A stretch of 64,000 nt of DNA from an uncultured Blastocatellia bacterium (GTDB taxonomy: Bacteria > Acidobacteriota > Blastocatellia > Chloracidobacteriales > Chloracidobacteriaceae): assembly GCA_937934745.1 (NCBI GenBank), contig CALGZC010000038.1, forward strand, positions 1-64,000, in the 5' to 3' direction. The position numbers and the translations under genes are program-made. Below the pieces are notes generated by a model that was not told the origin of the DNA, ran no database searches, and saw only the letters and a list, made by a program, of their open reading frames with translations. Below, piece by piece: positions 1-9,248 of the stretch (position 1 is its first letter; each line of letters starts with the position of its first letter).

Positions 1-2721
1 CTTGCTTTTGGGCCGTTTGCCGCCCGCGCCGACCGGCGCATCCCCCAACCGACGCGACCAATGACGCAACTCGGTCCGTCCACCTCACTGTCAACCGCCG
101 ATATTGCCAGCAGCGCCAACAGTCGGCTGCTGTTTGAGGAAAATCGTGGCCAGCATGCCGCCTCCGTCCGCTACAAGCTGTTTGGCGGGGCGGTGTTTCT
201 AACCGACCGCGCCGAGGCCTGCATGCTGGTTGAAGTCGCCCGCGAGCCCCTGTGGCGACCGCAGGGCAAAGCAGCACAGAATCCACTGTGGCGGAAAGTG
301 CCGGAATCGCGTCCGGTGTACCGGGCGCTGCGCATGCAGCCGGTGGAACGCGAGACCGGCCGCCCGGTTGCGCCTGCGCCGTCGGAAGGCATCGCCCGCA
401 GCCCGATCAAATTGTCATATTGCAAGGGCGACCGCTCGCGGTGGCGCAGCAATGTGCCGCTTTATCGCCAGGTCGTCTATCACAATGTCTATGCCGGGAT
501 TGACCTCGTGTATTACCCCAAGGACGAACGGCTGACCTATGATTTTCGCGTTGCCCCGGGCGCCGATCCCGGCGCGATTCGGTTGCATTTCGACGGCGCT
601 GACCGCCTGGCGCTCGACCGCGAAGGCAATTTGCAGTGCTTTGTCGCCGGGCGCGCGGTTGTGATGCAGAAGCCAACCCTCTACCAGGAAGTGGCCGGCG
701 AGCGGCGTCTGGTGGCGGGGCAGTTTGTCCTGAACGGCAACGACGTCGCCTTCGAGGTCGGCGCCTATGACCGCCAACTGGCGCTGGTCATTGACCCGGT
801 ACTGCCGTTCTACTCGACCTATTTCGGCGGCAGTCAGGATGATGAGGCCGTTGGCGTTGCTGTTGGGCGCGCATACAACCGCAGCGCGACGTCGAGCGCC
901 GCCGTTTTTACGACGCCCGACACCATTCCGGTTTTCATCGGCGGCACAACGTTTAGCCCGTCGCTTCCGGTTCCGGTCGGGTCAGGCCCGAATGCCAACC
1001 TGCCGGTTCCAAGCCCGGACGTGGACCTTTTCGTGGCCAGATTTGAGTTTCGCGCGGATGGCCTTGTCCCGGCAAACCTGCTTGACCTGGGACCTTCGCG
1101 GCGCTTTGCCCCGTGGAACGATTTTGCAAACGGCAGTGACGAGAACTTCACGTATGACGACCGCGGGGCCGAAAACGGGTTGTCGGCGGTGGTGGTCTAT
1201 GGCGGCAGCGGCGACGACGTCTGCACCGGGGTCAGCGTCAATGCCAGCTACAGCGGCACGGAAAATGTAACCTCGCCGAGTGCCTACTTCCGTCCGGCGA
1301 TTGGCCCGGCGCTGGTTGGCTACACGACGAGCAGCGACTTTCCCACCGGTCGCTCCGGGCTAGGCGACAGCTCGCCGGTCACTTTTCAGAGTAGTTTCGG
1401 CGGCGGTTTCACGGACGCCTTTGCGATGCTGCTCCCGTTTTGTCTTGACGCAGCGGCGGACAATATCACGACCGACCCCATAGCCTACAGCACGTATGTT
1501 GGCGGCGCTGGCGATGACTTCGCCTGGGCCTGCGCCGCCGAGCAAGGTTCCGGCGGGACGCAGTTCGTCTTGGGGGGCGAAACTTCCGGGAGCTTCCCGA
1601 CGGGGAGCGCGTCATTGCCCGTTTTTGACGCCAGCTATGGCGGCGGCGACGGCGACGGCTTTCTCGGGCGCTTCGACCCGGCGATTAATACTGCCACGGG
1701 CCAGCGCCGGTATCTGACCTACTTCGGCGGGAATGACTATGACGCCATTACCGGGATTTCGGTTTTTTTGAGCGGTGGAGCGCGGGTCGCGGTGACCGGC
1801 ATTACGCTTTCCGACCCGGAGACAGACTTTATCAACGGCGCCTCTGGCGCCGTCTCCAGCACCGTCAGCGGCGCGACGCGCAACGGCAGCGTGGACGCCT
1901 TCGTCGCCCTGTTTACGAATAACACCGGCCCGACGCGGGCTTTCTCGACCTACCTGGGCGGCGCCGGCGACGACTGGGGGATAGGCATCTATGCGCGGCG
2001 CCGCCTGACCGGCTCGGGCCCGACCACCGGCCGTTATGTCGTTCATGTCGCCGGCCTGACCAACTCCACGACAACCGGCTTCGGTGTCCTAACCAGCGGG
2101 CAGTTTTCAGACACCAACCATGGCTTGAACGATGCGTTCATCGCCCAGATCAGATGGGATGAAAGCATCGCCGGCACGCGCGTCGTGCAGTATTTTGGCT
2201 ATCTGGGCGGCGCGGGCGACGATGAAGCCTATGCGTTGGCGACGAGCAATCAGGCTGGGCCGGGTAACTCGATTGTGTATGTCGGAGGCACTTCGGACGG
2301 CCCGCCCAGCACGCTGTTCACGCCCGTGGGGGCAATGCCAGGCTTGCCGACCTTTGCCAACGATCTGCTTTATCCCGCCACCGGCACCGGCATCCCGACC
2401 AGTCGGGGCTTCCTGGCGCGGATTTCCGCAGTCAACGAGGACGGCACAAACTTGCCGGCTTCGCTGCACAACCTGGTCAATGTCGGCGGGCGCGACCTGG
2501 CCGTGGGCGAGCCGATTCAGCGCGTGCTCGGCATCGCGCCCTACCTAGCGCCGCCTATCGCGGAAAACGGCGGCGTGCTCTTCTTCACGGGGACATCCAC
2601 ATCCACCGATACCTTGCCTTCGTCGCCGCCGGCGCCCTACAACGTGTTTCAGACGACGCGGGCGAATAACACGAGCGACCGTAAGGATGCCTATCTCGGC
2701 TCGGTTCGGCTAACGCCGTAG
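1..2721 (+). CDS. SBBP-repeat beta-propeller protein, 5' end outside window
   Basis: Large secreted or surface protein of unknown ligand. The N-terminal ~250 residues resemble the domain that precedes SBBP propellers (motifs such as NRGQH, YAGIDLVYYP and YDFRVAPGADP). The rest carries at least five repeats of the form (Y/F)-S/L-T-Y-x-G-G-x-x-x-D-(D/Y), which is the SBBP blade signature. The ORF track starts at ATG 61, but the same frame is open back to base 1 and reads LAFGPFAARAD, which looks like the end of a signal peptide. The true start is therefore probably upstream of the window. A strong terminator follows. Function is unknown; cell-surface adhesion or a structural role is only a guess. 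Confidence 0.8.
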   Translation, partial: LAFGPFAARADRRIPQPTRPMTQLGPSTSLSTADIASSANSRLLFEENRGQHAASVRYKLFGGAVFLTDRAEACMLVEVAREPLWRPQGKAAQNPLWRKVPESRPVYRALRMQPVERETGRPVAPAPSEGIARSPIKLSYCKGDRSRWRSNVPLYRQVVYHNVYAGIDLVYYPKDERLTYDFRVAPGADPGAIRLHFDGADRLALDREGNLQCFVAGRAVVMQKPTLYQEVAGERRLVAGQFVLNGNDVAFEVGAYDRQLALVIDPVLPFYSTYFGGSQDDEAVGVAVGRAYNRSATSSAAVFTTPDTIPVFIGGTTFSPSLPVPVGSGPNANLPVPSPDVDLFVARFEFRADGLVPANLLDLGPSRRFAPWNDFANGSDENFTYDDRGAENGLSAVVVYGGSGDDVCTGVSVNASYSGTENVTSPSAYFRPAIGPALVGYTTSSDFPTGRSGLGDSSPVTFQSSFGGGFTDAFAMLLPFCLDAAADNITTDPIAYSTYVGGAGDDFAWACAAEQGSGGTQFVLGGETSGSFPTGSASLPVFDASYGGGDGDGFLGRFDPAINTATGQRRYLTYFGGNDYDAITGISVFLSGGARVAVTGITLSDPETDFINGASGAVSSTVSGATRNGSVDAFVALFTNNTGPTRAFSTYLGGAGDDWGIGIYARRRLTGSGPTTGRYVVHVAGLTNSTTTGFGVLTSGQFSDTNHGLNDAFIAQIRWDESIAGTRVVQYFGYLGGAGDDEAYALATSNQAGPGNSIVYVGGTSDGPPSTLFTPVGAMPGLPTFANDLLYPATGTGIPTSRGFLARISAVNEDGTNLPASLHNLVNVGGRDLAVGEPIQRVLGIAPYLAPPIAENGGVLFFTGTSTSTDTLPSSPPAPYNVFQTTRANNTSDRKDAYLGSVRLTP

Positions 2722-2755
2722 CCATTGCCGACGCAGACGACTTCCGGTTTGCCTT

Positions 2756-2795
2756 GACCGCCGGGTTGCCTGTGAGCCTGGCGGTCTTTTTTTTC
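2756..2795 (+). terminator. Rho-independent terminator after SBBP gene
   Basis: An inverted repeat (gaccgccggg / cctggcggtc, about 10 bp with one G-T pair) with an 11-base loop is followed by eight T residues. It lies 35 bases after the stop codon of the SBBP gene and ends its transcript before the nfeD/flotillin set. Confidence 0.9.
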
Positions 2796-2902
2796 TCACT
2801 TGCTTCCAGCTTGAACCCGGACGCGGAAGCTGTTAGCGTACGATAAGTCACAGCGCGCTCCCCGGCAGCTGTCCTTTCCCGTTTTTCTCGCCTGGAGTGG
2901 TT

Positions 2903-3580
2903 ATGACAGAGTGGCTTGCGACGCATTCGGTGGCGGAGGCGCTGTGTTGGGGGCTTGCCTTGGTTTCAACCCTCCTGCTGGCAGCCAAGCTCCTCCTTGG
3001 GTCGTTTCTGGATGGTCTTGATGGCCACTTCGACGGCAGCTTTGACCTGTTTGGCGGGACCGATCCGGTTCCGGGGGGCGGACTCAAAGCGCTGCTGGCC
3101 GGGTTGATGGTGACCGGATGGGGCGGCGTGTTGTGCTTTCAACTTACGCGCCTCTCGCCGCTGGTGGTCGTGGGAACGGGGCTGGGCGCCGGCCTGATGA
3201 CATTTCTGGCAACCGCCTGGATTCTGCGCCAAGCATCCCGCCTAGAATCCGATGGAACCCTCCAACTGGCCAACGCCATTGGCCGGTTCGGAACGGTGTA
3301 CTTAACAATCCCGGCGCAGGGACAGGGCAGCGGGCAGATTCAAATCGAGGTGCAAGGGCGACTGACTACGCTGAACGCCGCGACCGATGGCCCGGCCATT
3401 CCGACCGGCGCGCGGGTTTTTGTGCACAGTGTCAGCGATGGCGTTTTGATGGTTTCGCCGGAGTCATGGCTGAGCCCCTATGCCGCTTCCGAGCCGGCAT
3501 CGCTGGCATCCGAGACCGCTGAAACAACAACCGACCGCGCCGCTTTGGCCGCGCCGCGCAAGGAGCTTTCCCATGGGTGA
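2903..3580 (+). CDS. NfeD-like membrane protein (flotillin partner)
   Basis: Membrane protein of 225 residues. Hydrophobic segments lie near residues 10-35, 65-85 and 90-110, followed by a C-terminal beta-rich region (about 120-195) typical of the NfeD/YuaF OB-fold domain. In this family such proteins are encoded next to flotillin-like scaffolds and are thought to act with them in membrane microdomains. The start is ATG 2903 rather than the tracked GTG 2897, because the GGAG at 2894-2897 is well placed for 2903 and overlaps the GTG. The last eight bases overlap the flotillin start (ATGGGTGA), suggesting translational coupling. The assignment rests on topology and context more than on motifs. 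Confidence 0.8.
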   Translation: MTEWLATHSVAEALCWGLALVSTLLLAAKLLLGSFLDGLDGHFDGSFDLFGGTDPVPGGGLKALLAGLMVTGWGGVLCFQLTRLSPLVVVGTGLGAGLMTFLATAWILRQASRLESDGTLQLANAIGRFGTVYLTIPAQGQGSGQIQIEVQGRLTTLNAATDGPAIPTGARVFVHSVSDGVLMVSPESWLSPYAASEPASLASETAETTTDRAALAAPRKELSHG

Positions 3581-5168
3581 AATCAATATCGCATTGCTGG
3601 CTATCGTCGGCGTATCGGCTCTGGCGGTTTTGATCGTGATCGGCATCATCGTCAACCAGTATAAGCGCTGCCCATCCAATCGCATTCTGGTGGTGTACGG
3701 GAAGGTCGGCGGCGGGCGGAGCGCCAAGTGCATCCACGGCGGCGGGGCCTTCGTCATTCCCGTCATCCAGGACTACCAGTTCCTCAGCCTGCAACCGATG
3801 CCGATTGAGATTAACCTCACCGGGGCGCTCTCGAAGCAGAATATCCGCGTCAATGTGCCGAGCACGTTTACCGTCGCCATTTCGACCGACCCAGCGATTA
3901 TGAACAATGCTGCCGAGCGGTTGCTGGGTTTGGATGAACGCCAGATCAAGGAACAAGCGCAGGAGATTATCCTGGGTCAACTACGTTTGGTGATTGCGAC
4001 GCTGACGATTGAGGAAATCAACCGCGACCGCGAAGTATTTCTCCAGCAGGTCAACAAGAACGTCGCGGCTGAGCTGCATAAGCTGGGGTTGGAGCTGCTA
4101 AATGTCAACGTTCGCGACATTACCGATGCTTCGGGCTACATCGAGGCAATCGGCAAGAAATCGGCTGCTGAGGCCATCAACAAGGCGCGGGTTGAAGTTG
4201 CCGAGCAGGAGCGTTTTGGCGCCGTTGGCGAGGCCAAGGCCGTGCGTGAGCGCACTGTGCAGGTTGCACTGGAGACGACGGAAACCGAAAAGGGACAAAA
4301 GGAAGCCGAACGGACCATGCGCATGGCCACGGCCCAGTTGGAAGCCGAGGCCGCCATTGCCGAAGCCCAGGCCTCGCGCAAGAAAACCGTTGATATTGCT
4401 GCCGAGCGCGCCGAAGCCGAAGTCGGGCTTAAACGAGCCGAAGCACAGCAGCGGATTTCCGTGGCCGAGCTGGAAGCCGAGACGGCGGCTAAGGAAAACC
4501 AATCGCGCGCAGCCGTCATTGAGTCGAATGCGATGCTGGCTGAGCGTGAGGCGGCCGCGCGGCAGCGCGCCGAGGTTGCCAGGGCCCTTGCCGAGCGTGA
4601 AATCCTCATCGCGCAGCGGCAGCGGGAAACGGCCTTGCTTGAGAAGGAAGAGCTGGTCCGGCAGGAAATTGAAAAGCTCAAGCGGCAAGTGGATGCCGAT
4701 GCCGAAGCCGAGCGCATCCGGCGCGTGGCGCAGGGCGAAGCCGATGCCATTTTGCTCAAGTACAAAGCCGATGCTGATGGACTGCGGCAACTCCTGCTGG
4801 CCAAAGCCGAGGGCTATCACAACATCATCCGCGCCTGCGGCAATAATCCCGACACAGCTGCTAAGCTCATCCTGCTGGAGAAGCTGGAAGCGATTGTTGC
4901 GAAGCAAGTTGAGGCAATTGCCAACCTTAAGATTGACAAAATTACGGTGTGGGATTCAGGCGGTGGCGGAGACAGCTCGTCCACGGCGCGTTTCATTCGC
5001 GATTTCGTTGCTGCGTTGCCACCGCTCCAGGAAATTGCCCGGCAGGCCGGCGTTGAGTTGCCGGCTTACTTAGGGTCGCTGACGGAATCCGTCGCAAACG
5101 GCAGAGCAGAAAGGGAGCTGCTCGGGGCGGTGGCCGTAAAGCCTCAGCCGCCTTCGAAGGAAGGATGA
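3573..5168 (+). CDS. floA/yuaG-like: Flotillin-like protein (SPFH/band 7)
   Basis: Membrane scaffold of 531 residues. One N-terminal transmembrane segment (about 5-28) is followed by an SPFH/band 7 domain (about 35-210) and a long Glu/Ala/Arg-rich coiled coil (about 210-430) full of AEAEA-type repeats, as in flotillins/YuaG. It ends in a short hydrophobic-to-polar tail. Flotillins organise membrane microdomains and usually pair with NfeD proteins, as here. The start at 3573 is set by AAGGAG at 3560-3565; the tracked ORF start at 3480 lies inside nfeD. The stop overlaps the next start by ATGA. Confidence 0.93.
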   Translation: MGEINIALLAIVGVSALAVLIVIGIIVNQYKRCPSNRILVVYGKVGGGRSAKCIHGGGAFVIPVIQDYQFLSLQPMPIEINLTGALSKQNIRVNVPSTFTVAISTDPAIMNNAAERLLGLDERQIKEQAQEIILGQLRLVIATLTIEEINRDREVFLQQVNKNVAAELHKLGLELLNVNVRDITDASGYIEAIGKKSAAEAINKARVEVAEQERFGAVGEAKAVRERTVQVALETTETEKGQKEAERTMRMATAQLEAEAAIAEAQASRKKTVDIAAERAEAEVGLKRAEAQQRISVAELEAETAAKENQSRAAVIESNAMLAEREAAARQRAEVARALAEREILIAQRQRETALLEKEELVRQEIEKLKRQVDADAEAERIRRVAQGEADAILLKYKADADGLRQLLLAKAEGYHNIIRACGNNPDTAAKLILLEKLEAIVAKQVEAIANLKIDKITVWDSGGGGDSSSTARFIRDFVAALPPLQEIARQAGVELPAYLGSLTESVANGRAERELLGAVAVKPQPPSKEG

Positions 5169-5863
5169 CCAAGACGGAGATTTTGGCGTGTTTTGACGAC
5201 TGCGCTGCCCGACGCGCCATGCCGATGCTGGATGCGCCGGGCTTTCGACTGGCGGCAGCGCGACTGCATGCCTACCGCGCCCCCGGTCGCTGGGCGGTCA
5301 TCATCGAGACGCTCGGCTGTTGTGACTGGGAAGTCGGGCACGCTGCCATTGATAACTGTCTGCATGTTTTGGGGAACTGCCTGGATCGTCCGCCGGGCGC
5401 GACCCCGGACGATTACCTGTACCCGACGGCCGACGGAGATGAAGGACCGACCTTCAATGACCGTGGGTGGGTGCGTCGTACGGCGCGGACGGTTCGTGTG
5501 CGCGGTCGCGTTGTTCCACTGCCCGATCAGTCGCCGCTCCGCGACGCGGCCGGTCAGCCAGTCGCCTATGGCCGGCGATGGCGCGCCGACGATTTGCTGC
5601 GCTGGCTGACAGAGCGCCGGCGCGACGAGCTGTTGGCGACGGAAGAGGAGCTGCGGGCGCGCCTTCCGCCGGGGCTTCTCAAGTTGTTGAGCCTCGATGC
5701 GTGGCAGCATCCTGATCTGGGAAGCGGGGAAAAACCCAGCCGATCCGCTACCTTGCGCCAACTGGCGGCGGCGCTGGCATCGGGTGAGCCGGCGCACGTG
5801 CAGGGGTCACAGGCACTGAACATGCCTTGGTTTGGGTTGCGTAGAGGCGCGGTATGCGATTGA
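5165..5863 (+). CDS. Hypothetical protein in flotillin operon
   Basis: Soluble protein of 232 residues that I do not recognise. It has no signal peptide or membrane segment. It includes a Trp-rich stretch (RWAVIIETLGCCDWE, about 42-56) and a charged helical region (about 145-185). The ATG overlaps the flotillin stop (ATGA), and its end overlaps the pgpA start by 10 bases, so it is almost certainly co-translated with both. Its place between flotillin and a phospholipid phosphatase hints at a membrane-related role, but this is inference only. Confidence 0.75.
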   Translation: MTKTEILACFDDCAARRAMPMLDAPGFRLAAARLHAYRAPGRWAVIIETLGCCDWEVGHAAIDNCLHVLGNCLDRPPGATPDDYLYPTADGDEGPTFNDRGWVRRTARTVRVRGRVVPLPDQSPLRDAAGQPVAYGRRWRADDLLRWLTERRRDELLATEEELRARLPPGLLKLLSLDAWQHPDLGSGEKPSRSATLRQLAAALASGEPAHVQGSQALNMPWFGLRRGAVCD

Positions 5864-6432
5864 CCAAAGCTGCGGTCTGTGACCACCCGCGCATGCAGCC
5901 GCGCACGCCCGGCGACTACCTGGCGCTGGTCTGGGCAATGGGCTTTTTTTCCGGTTATGCGCCTATCGCGCCGGGGACGGTCGGCTCGGCCGTCGTCGGC
6001 GTGCTTTACTACGCTGGCGGCAAGCTGGGGTGGTTTCAGCCCTTCGCGCCGGACAGCGCGTGGGGGCTGCTACTGGTCGCGGCGCTGGTGAGTTACACCG
6101 GTATTTGGGCATCTGACCGCGCGGCTCATTTTCTTGGCGCGAAGGACCCGCGCGAGGTTGTTGTGGATGAGTTCGCCGGGCAGTTGATTACGTATCTTTT
6201 TTTGCCGCTGGCGCCGAATCTGTCCGGCCTGAGCGGGGCCTTTGAAGTCTGGGTGATCGCCGGTTTTCTCGTCTTTCGGGCGTTTGACATCCTGAAGGTG
6301 TATCCGGCCCGCCAGTGCGAGGCGCTGCGCGGCGGGCTAGGGATTATGGCCGATGACATTGTGGCCGGCCTACAAGCGGGGCTGCTCCTGCTCACGTTGG
6401 CCAAGATCGGCGAGTACGTCCTGTGCGCGTGA
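5854..6432 (+). CDS. pgpA: Phosphatidylglycerophosphatase A
   Basis: Enzyme that dephosphorylates phosphatidylglycerol phosphate to phosphatidylglycerol at the inner membrane. The 192 residues match the PgpA fold: an N-terminal hydrophobic segment with SGYAPIAPGTVGS, then the acidic metal site KDPREVVVDEFAGQ near residue 95, and the end motif GLGIMADDIVAG. Hydrophobic helices fill the rest. The start at 5854 overlaps the preceding gene; ATG 5893 is a shorter alternative that keeps the whole domain. It belongs to the nfeD-flotillin transcript, consistent with a membrane-lipid theme. Confidence 0.93.
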   Translation: MRLTKAAVCDHPRMQPRTPGDYLALVWAMGFFSGYAPIAPGTVGSAVVGVLYYAGGKLGWFQPFAPDSAWGLLLVAALVSYTGIWASDRAAHFLGAKDPREVVVDEFAGQLITYLFLPLAPNLSGLSGAFEVWVIAGFLVFRAFDILKVYPARQCEALRGGLGIMADDIVAGLQAGLLLLTLAKIGEYVLCA

Positions 6433-6494
6433 AGGCCGCGCGAGAAAGTTGACCGACGCGCAGGGGAGGCCCTGACGCGCGTTTCGAACCGGCG

Positions 6495-7274
6495 ATGCCT
6501 CTGATAAGCCGCGATGCTGACGGACAGATTACCTTTGGCAAAGGCGAGCTCTTCATCCAGGCCGTCATTTTTCTCTCGCTGGCCGACTTCGCGCTGGACA
6601 CGCTGCCGAGCCTGACGCCGGAGCAGCGCTTTTGGATTGAGTCGTTTGAAGTGTTTTCGGTGAGCGTCTTCACGCTGGAGTATCTTGCGCGCTCTTTGGG
6701 CGCGCGCCCGATGACCAAGTATGTCTTCAGTTTTTACGGCGTAGTGGACTTGCTGGCGATTCTGCCGTTCTATGTCGGGCTGGCGGTGGATTTGCGCTCG
6801 CTGCGCTTGCTCCGCCTGCTGCGCATCCTCAAGCTGACCCGCTACAGTCGCGCGATGCGACGCTTTCACCGCGCCGTCATGATTTCCAAGGAAGAGCTGC
6901 TGTTATTTGCGGCGACGGCGCTGATCCTGATTTACCTGGCGGCGGTAGGGATTTACTACTTCGAGCATGAGGCGCAGCCGGAGGTGTTCGTCTCCATGTT
7001 TGACGGGCTGTGGTGGGCGGTGGCGACGCTGACCACCGTCGGCTATGGCGACAGCTATCCGGTGACCGCCGGCGGGCGTTTCTTTACCTTTGTGGTGTTG
7101 GTGATCGGCTTGGGGATTGTGGCGTTACCGTCCGGCATTATTGCATCGGCGCTTGTTAAGGCGCGGGAGGAAGAAGAGACAGTACAGGAGGCACGTGCCG
7201 AGGGCAACGCGGTGAAGGACCTCAGCCACCAGCAGGACGAAACCCACGGGCCGAAAACTGAAGTCCCAAACTGA
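6495..7274 (+). CDS. Voltage-gated-type potassium channel
   Basis: Six-transmembrane ion channel of 259 residues. The selectivity filter TVGYGD lies near residue 180. An S4-like segment with regularly spaced arginines (RSLRLLRLLRILK, about 100-113) marks the voltage-sensor type, as in bacterial Kv channels. A short charged cytoplasmic tail follows S6. There is no clear ribosome binding site before ATG 6495. The gene lies 62 bases after pgpA. The extreme 3' end, including the stop codon, lies in a 13-bp tandem repeat, so the tail length may vary between strains. Confidence 0.93.
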   Translation: MPLISRDADGQITFGKGELFIQAVIFLSLADFALDTLPSLTPEQRFWIESFEVFSVSVFTLEYLARSLGARPMTKYVFSFYGVVDLLAILPFYVGLAVDLRSLRLLRLLRILKLTRYSRAMRRFHRAVMISKEELLLFAATALILIYLAAVGIYYFEHEAQPEVFVSMFDGLWWAVATLTTVGYGDSYPVTAGGRFFTFVVLVIGLGIVALPSGIIASALVKAREEEETVQEARAEGNAVKDLSHQQDETHGPKTEVPN

Positions 7275-7288
7275 AGTCCCAAACTGAA
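7256..7288. repeat. 13-bp tandem repeat, 2.5 copies, over a stop codon
   Basis: The unit aactgaagtccca occurs twice exactly, with a partial third copy. The channel gene's TGA stop is in the second unit. Such a repeat can change copy number by slippage. Confidence 0.9.
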
Positions 7289-7312
7289 AGCTCGGCGCTC
7301 TGGAAACAGGCG

Positions 7313-8938
7313 CTATCGGTAGCGGTAGGACTGGGTTCCGGCGTGTGGGCTGCGCGTCAGTTCCTCAAAAAGGGCAAACAGTTGTGGATCGCGGCGGGCC
7401 AGTTCGTCGCGGGTATGGCCTGCGGTTGGGCTGGCCGGTCGGCGCTTAACGGTTGAGACGTACGCTTCATAGCCCTGCGCAAAGTACTCAAACTTGTCCG
7501 AGGCGGCATAGTAATCGAGTGCGTGGCCCTCGCGGACGGCTGCTTCATAGAGCTTCTCGATGCGCATCAGGGTCGGTGTATCCAAGGCGCAGCTATGAAT
7601 TTGGTGGGCAAACTCATGCGCTAACGTGTTGAAGCCGCCGGAGGCGACGGCGTACAGCGTTTCGATGCCGGAGACTGTGACAACCCCGCCGACGCCGCGC
7701 AAGCTCCCGTAGTAACGCCCGTCGAAGGTTGTCCGCTCTGCCAGGGCCGCGCAGCCCGGCACATCACCCAGCAGGCGGTCAAGGGGTAGAATCCAGTGTT
7801 TGGCTCCAGACCGACGGAGTGTGGGCAGTAGGTGTGCCAGTGGGGCAATGGTTGCTAAGACAATGCGTTGTTGCTGGGGTGTCAGCGTGGTGTAGTTTGG
7901 GAAGACCGCCTCCAAGTCTTCGGGTTGGTGGGTGACTTCGGCAAAGGTGAGCTGTGGGATCTGCGCGCCTAGTTCGCGGACGGCGGCTTCATGCCGGGCG
8001 AGGTGCACCAGACTCAACTGTAAGTGTGGGAGCGGGTGGTGGGAATCAAGCGCCAGCGCGCGCCGGGCCAACTGTTCAGCGTTGTCCAGCTCGTTGTCTT
8101 CCAGTGCCAGTGCTGCACGACTCAGCAGGGCGGCAAAAAAAGTCGGATGGTGGGCGAGCGCGGCATCGTAGTGCCGTTTGGCTTCGGCGATCTGGTGTTG
8201 TTGTCGTGCCGCTTGCGCTGCGAGGTAGGCGGCCTGGGCGGCGGAAGGAGGGAGTGGGTGGACTTTGCGGCTGCGGATGTACTGGGCATAGGTGCGGCGC
8301 ACACGGATGTTGGCCGGCTGGAGTTCCAGGATGCGCTCGGCTAGGCGGCGTACGTCATCGGGACGGCGTTCCATGACGCGCACGGCGCACAGGGCCGCGA
8401 GCGCCTCTGGGTTATCCGGGTCGAGGGCGACGGCGCGTTCGGCATAGCGTCGTGCCTCCGCCGTTTGATTCCGCTCAATATAAAGCCGCGCGCCAAGCAC
8501 ATAAACGCCGACCGCCTTCGGGTATTGCGCTACCAGCTTTGCCACGTCGGCTTCACAGTCTTCCAGACGACCTTCTGCCAGGCTGATGGCTGCCAGTCCG
8601 GTCGGGCCGCGCGGATCGTCGGGAAAGCATTGCGCAAGGCTTTGGAAGTGCTGTGCGGCCGCTTCAAAACACTCCGCCGTGAGATAAGTCAGCCCCAGTT
8701 CGGCGAGGGCATCTGCCTGTGTTGCCACATCGCCGAGTTGGGCGGCCTGTTCGGCGTAGCGGAGTGCCGCCGGATAAGCATGCGCTGCGCGGGCAGTCCG
8801 GGCGGCTGTCAGTAGTTCAGCAGCGCCGGTCGGTTCGTGAGGCCACGGCGTACCTCCCGCCGGCGCGCTGAGTACAAACCCAAGCCACAGCAAAAACCAA
8901 CTGTGGTTTCGTCGCCAAAGCAAGGCAGCCAATGTCAC
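7313..8938 (-). CDS. Secreted TPR protein with HExxH metallopeptidase domain
   Basis: Exported protein of 541 residues. A signal peptide (about 1-28, ending SAPAGG) precedes a long array of TPR helices (about 35-330; repeated Ala-rich helix pairs such as EARRYAERAVALDPDNPEA). The C-terminal part holds HEFAHQIH (about residue 430) and, some 50 residues on, EYFAQGYEAY. This is the spacing and pattern of a gluzincin zinc site with a glutamate third ligand, resembling anthrax-lethal-factor-like and related domains. I chose GTG 8938 because GGAGGT lies eight bases upstream and the signal peptide then starts cleanly; the tracked start at 9034 adds 32 residues. Substrate unknown. Confidence 0.8.
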   Translation of the reverse strand: MTLAALLWRRNHSWFLLWLGFVLSAPAGGTPWPHEPTGAAELLTAARTARAAHAYPAALRYAEQAAQLGDVATQADALAELGLTYLTAECFEAAAQHFQSLAQCFPDDPRGPTGLAAISLAEGRLEDCEADVAKLVAQYPKAVGVYVLGARLYIERNQTAEARRYAERAVALDPDNPEALAALCAVRVMERRPDDVRRLAERILELQPANIRVRRTYAQYIRSRKVHPLPPSAAQAAYLAAQAARQQHQIAEAKRHYDAALAHHPTFFAALLSRAALALEDNELDNAEQLARRALALDSHHPLPHLQLSLVHLARHEAAVRELGAQIPQLTFAEVTHQPEDLEAVFPNYTTLTPQQQRIVLATIAPLAHLLPTLRRSGAKHWILPLDRLLGDVPGCAALAERTTFDGRYYGSLRGVGGVVTVSGIETLYAVASGGFNTLAHEFAHQIHSCALDTPTLMRIEKLYEAAVREGHALDYYAASDKFEYFAQGYEAYVSTVKRRPASPTAGHTRDELARRDPQLFALFEELTRSPHAGTQSYRYR

Positions 8939-9248
8939 GGCAAGGTACCTCCAACATGCGCCAAACGGCTGAGTGAAGCATCCGACAGCGGCAGTGCAGA
9001 ACGGCGCACCCGTGACACAGGGCCGATGCTGCACTGACTGAGGTCAGATGAGCTTTGGAAGTTTGTGTGCCGTCAGATAGAGGCTGAAGGTTAGTCGGTT
9101 TGCGAGTCGGACGGCAACCCTGAGTTGCCGATTGGTGAACATTTTGTAAACACATGACAATCAGGAGGAAAGAAGGCAAGATAGGGCTTCCAAAAAAAAA
9201 ACAGCCGTCAAAAACACACTCCCGAAAGAATACTCCCTGAGGTTTGCT
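8939..9248. other. Intergenic region between divergent genes
   Basis: About 310 bases between the minus-strand TPR/peptidase gene and the plus-strand TonB receptor gene. It must hold promoters for both. The part near the receptor (about 9130-9235) is AT-rich, with an A10 tract at about 9193. I see no ORF I would trust and no convincing -35/-10 pair. Confidence 0.6.
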
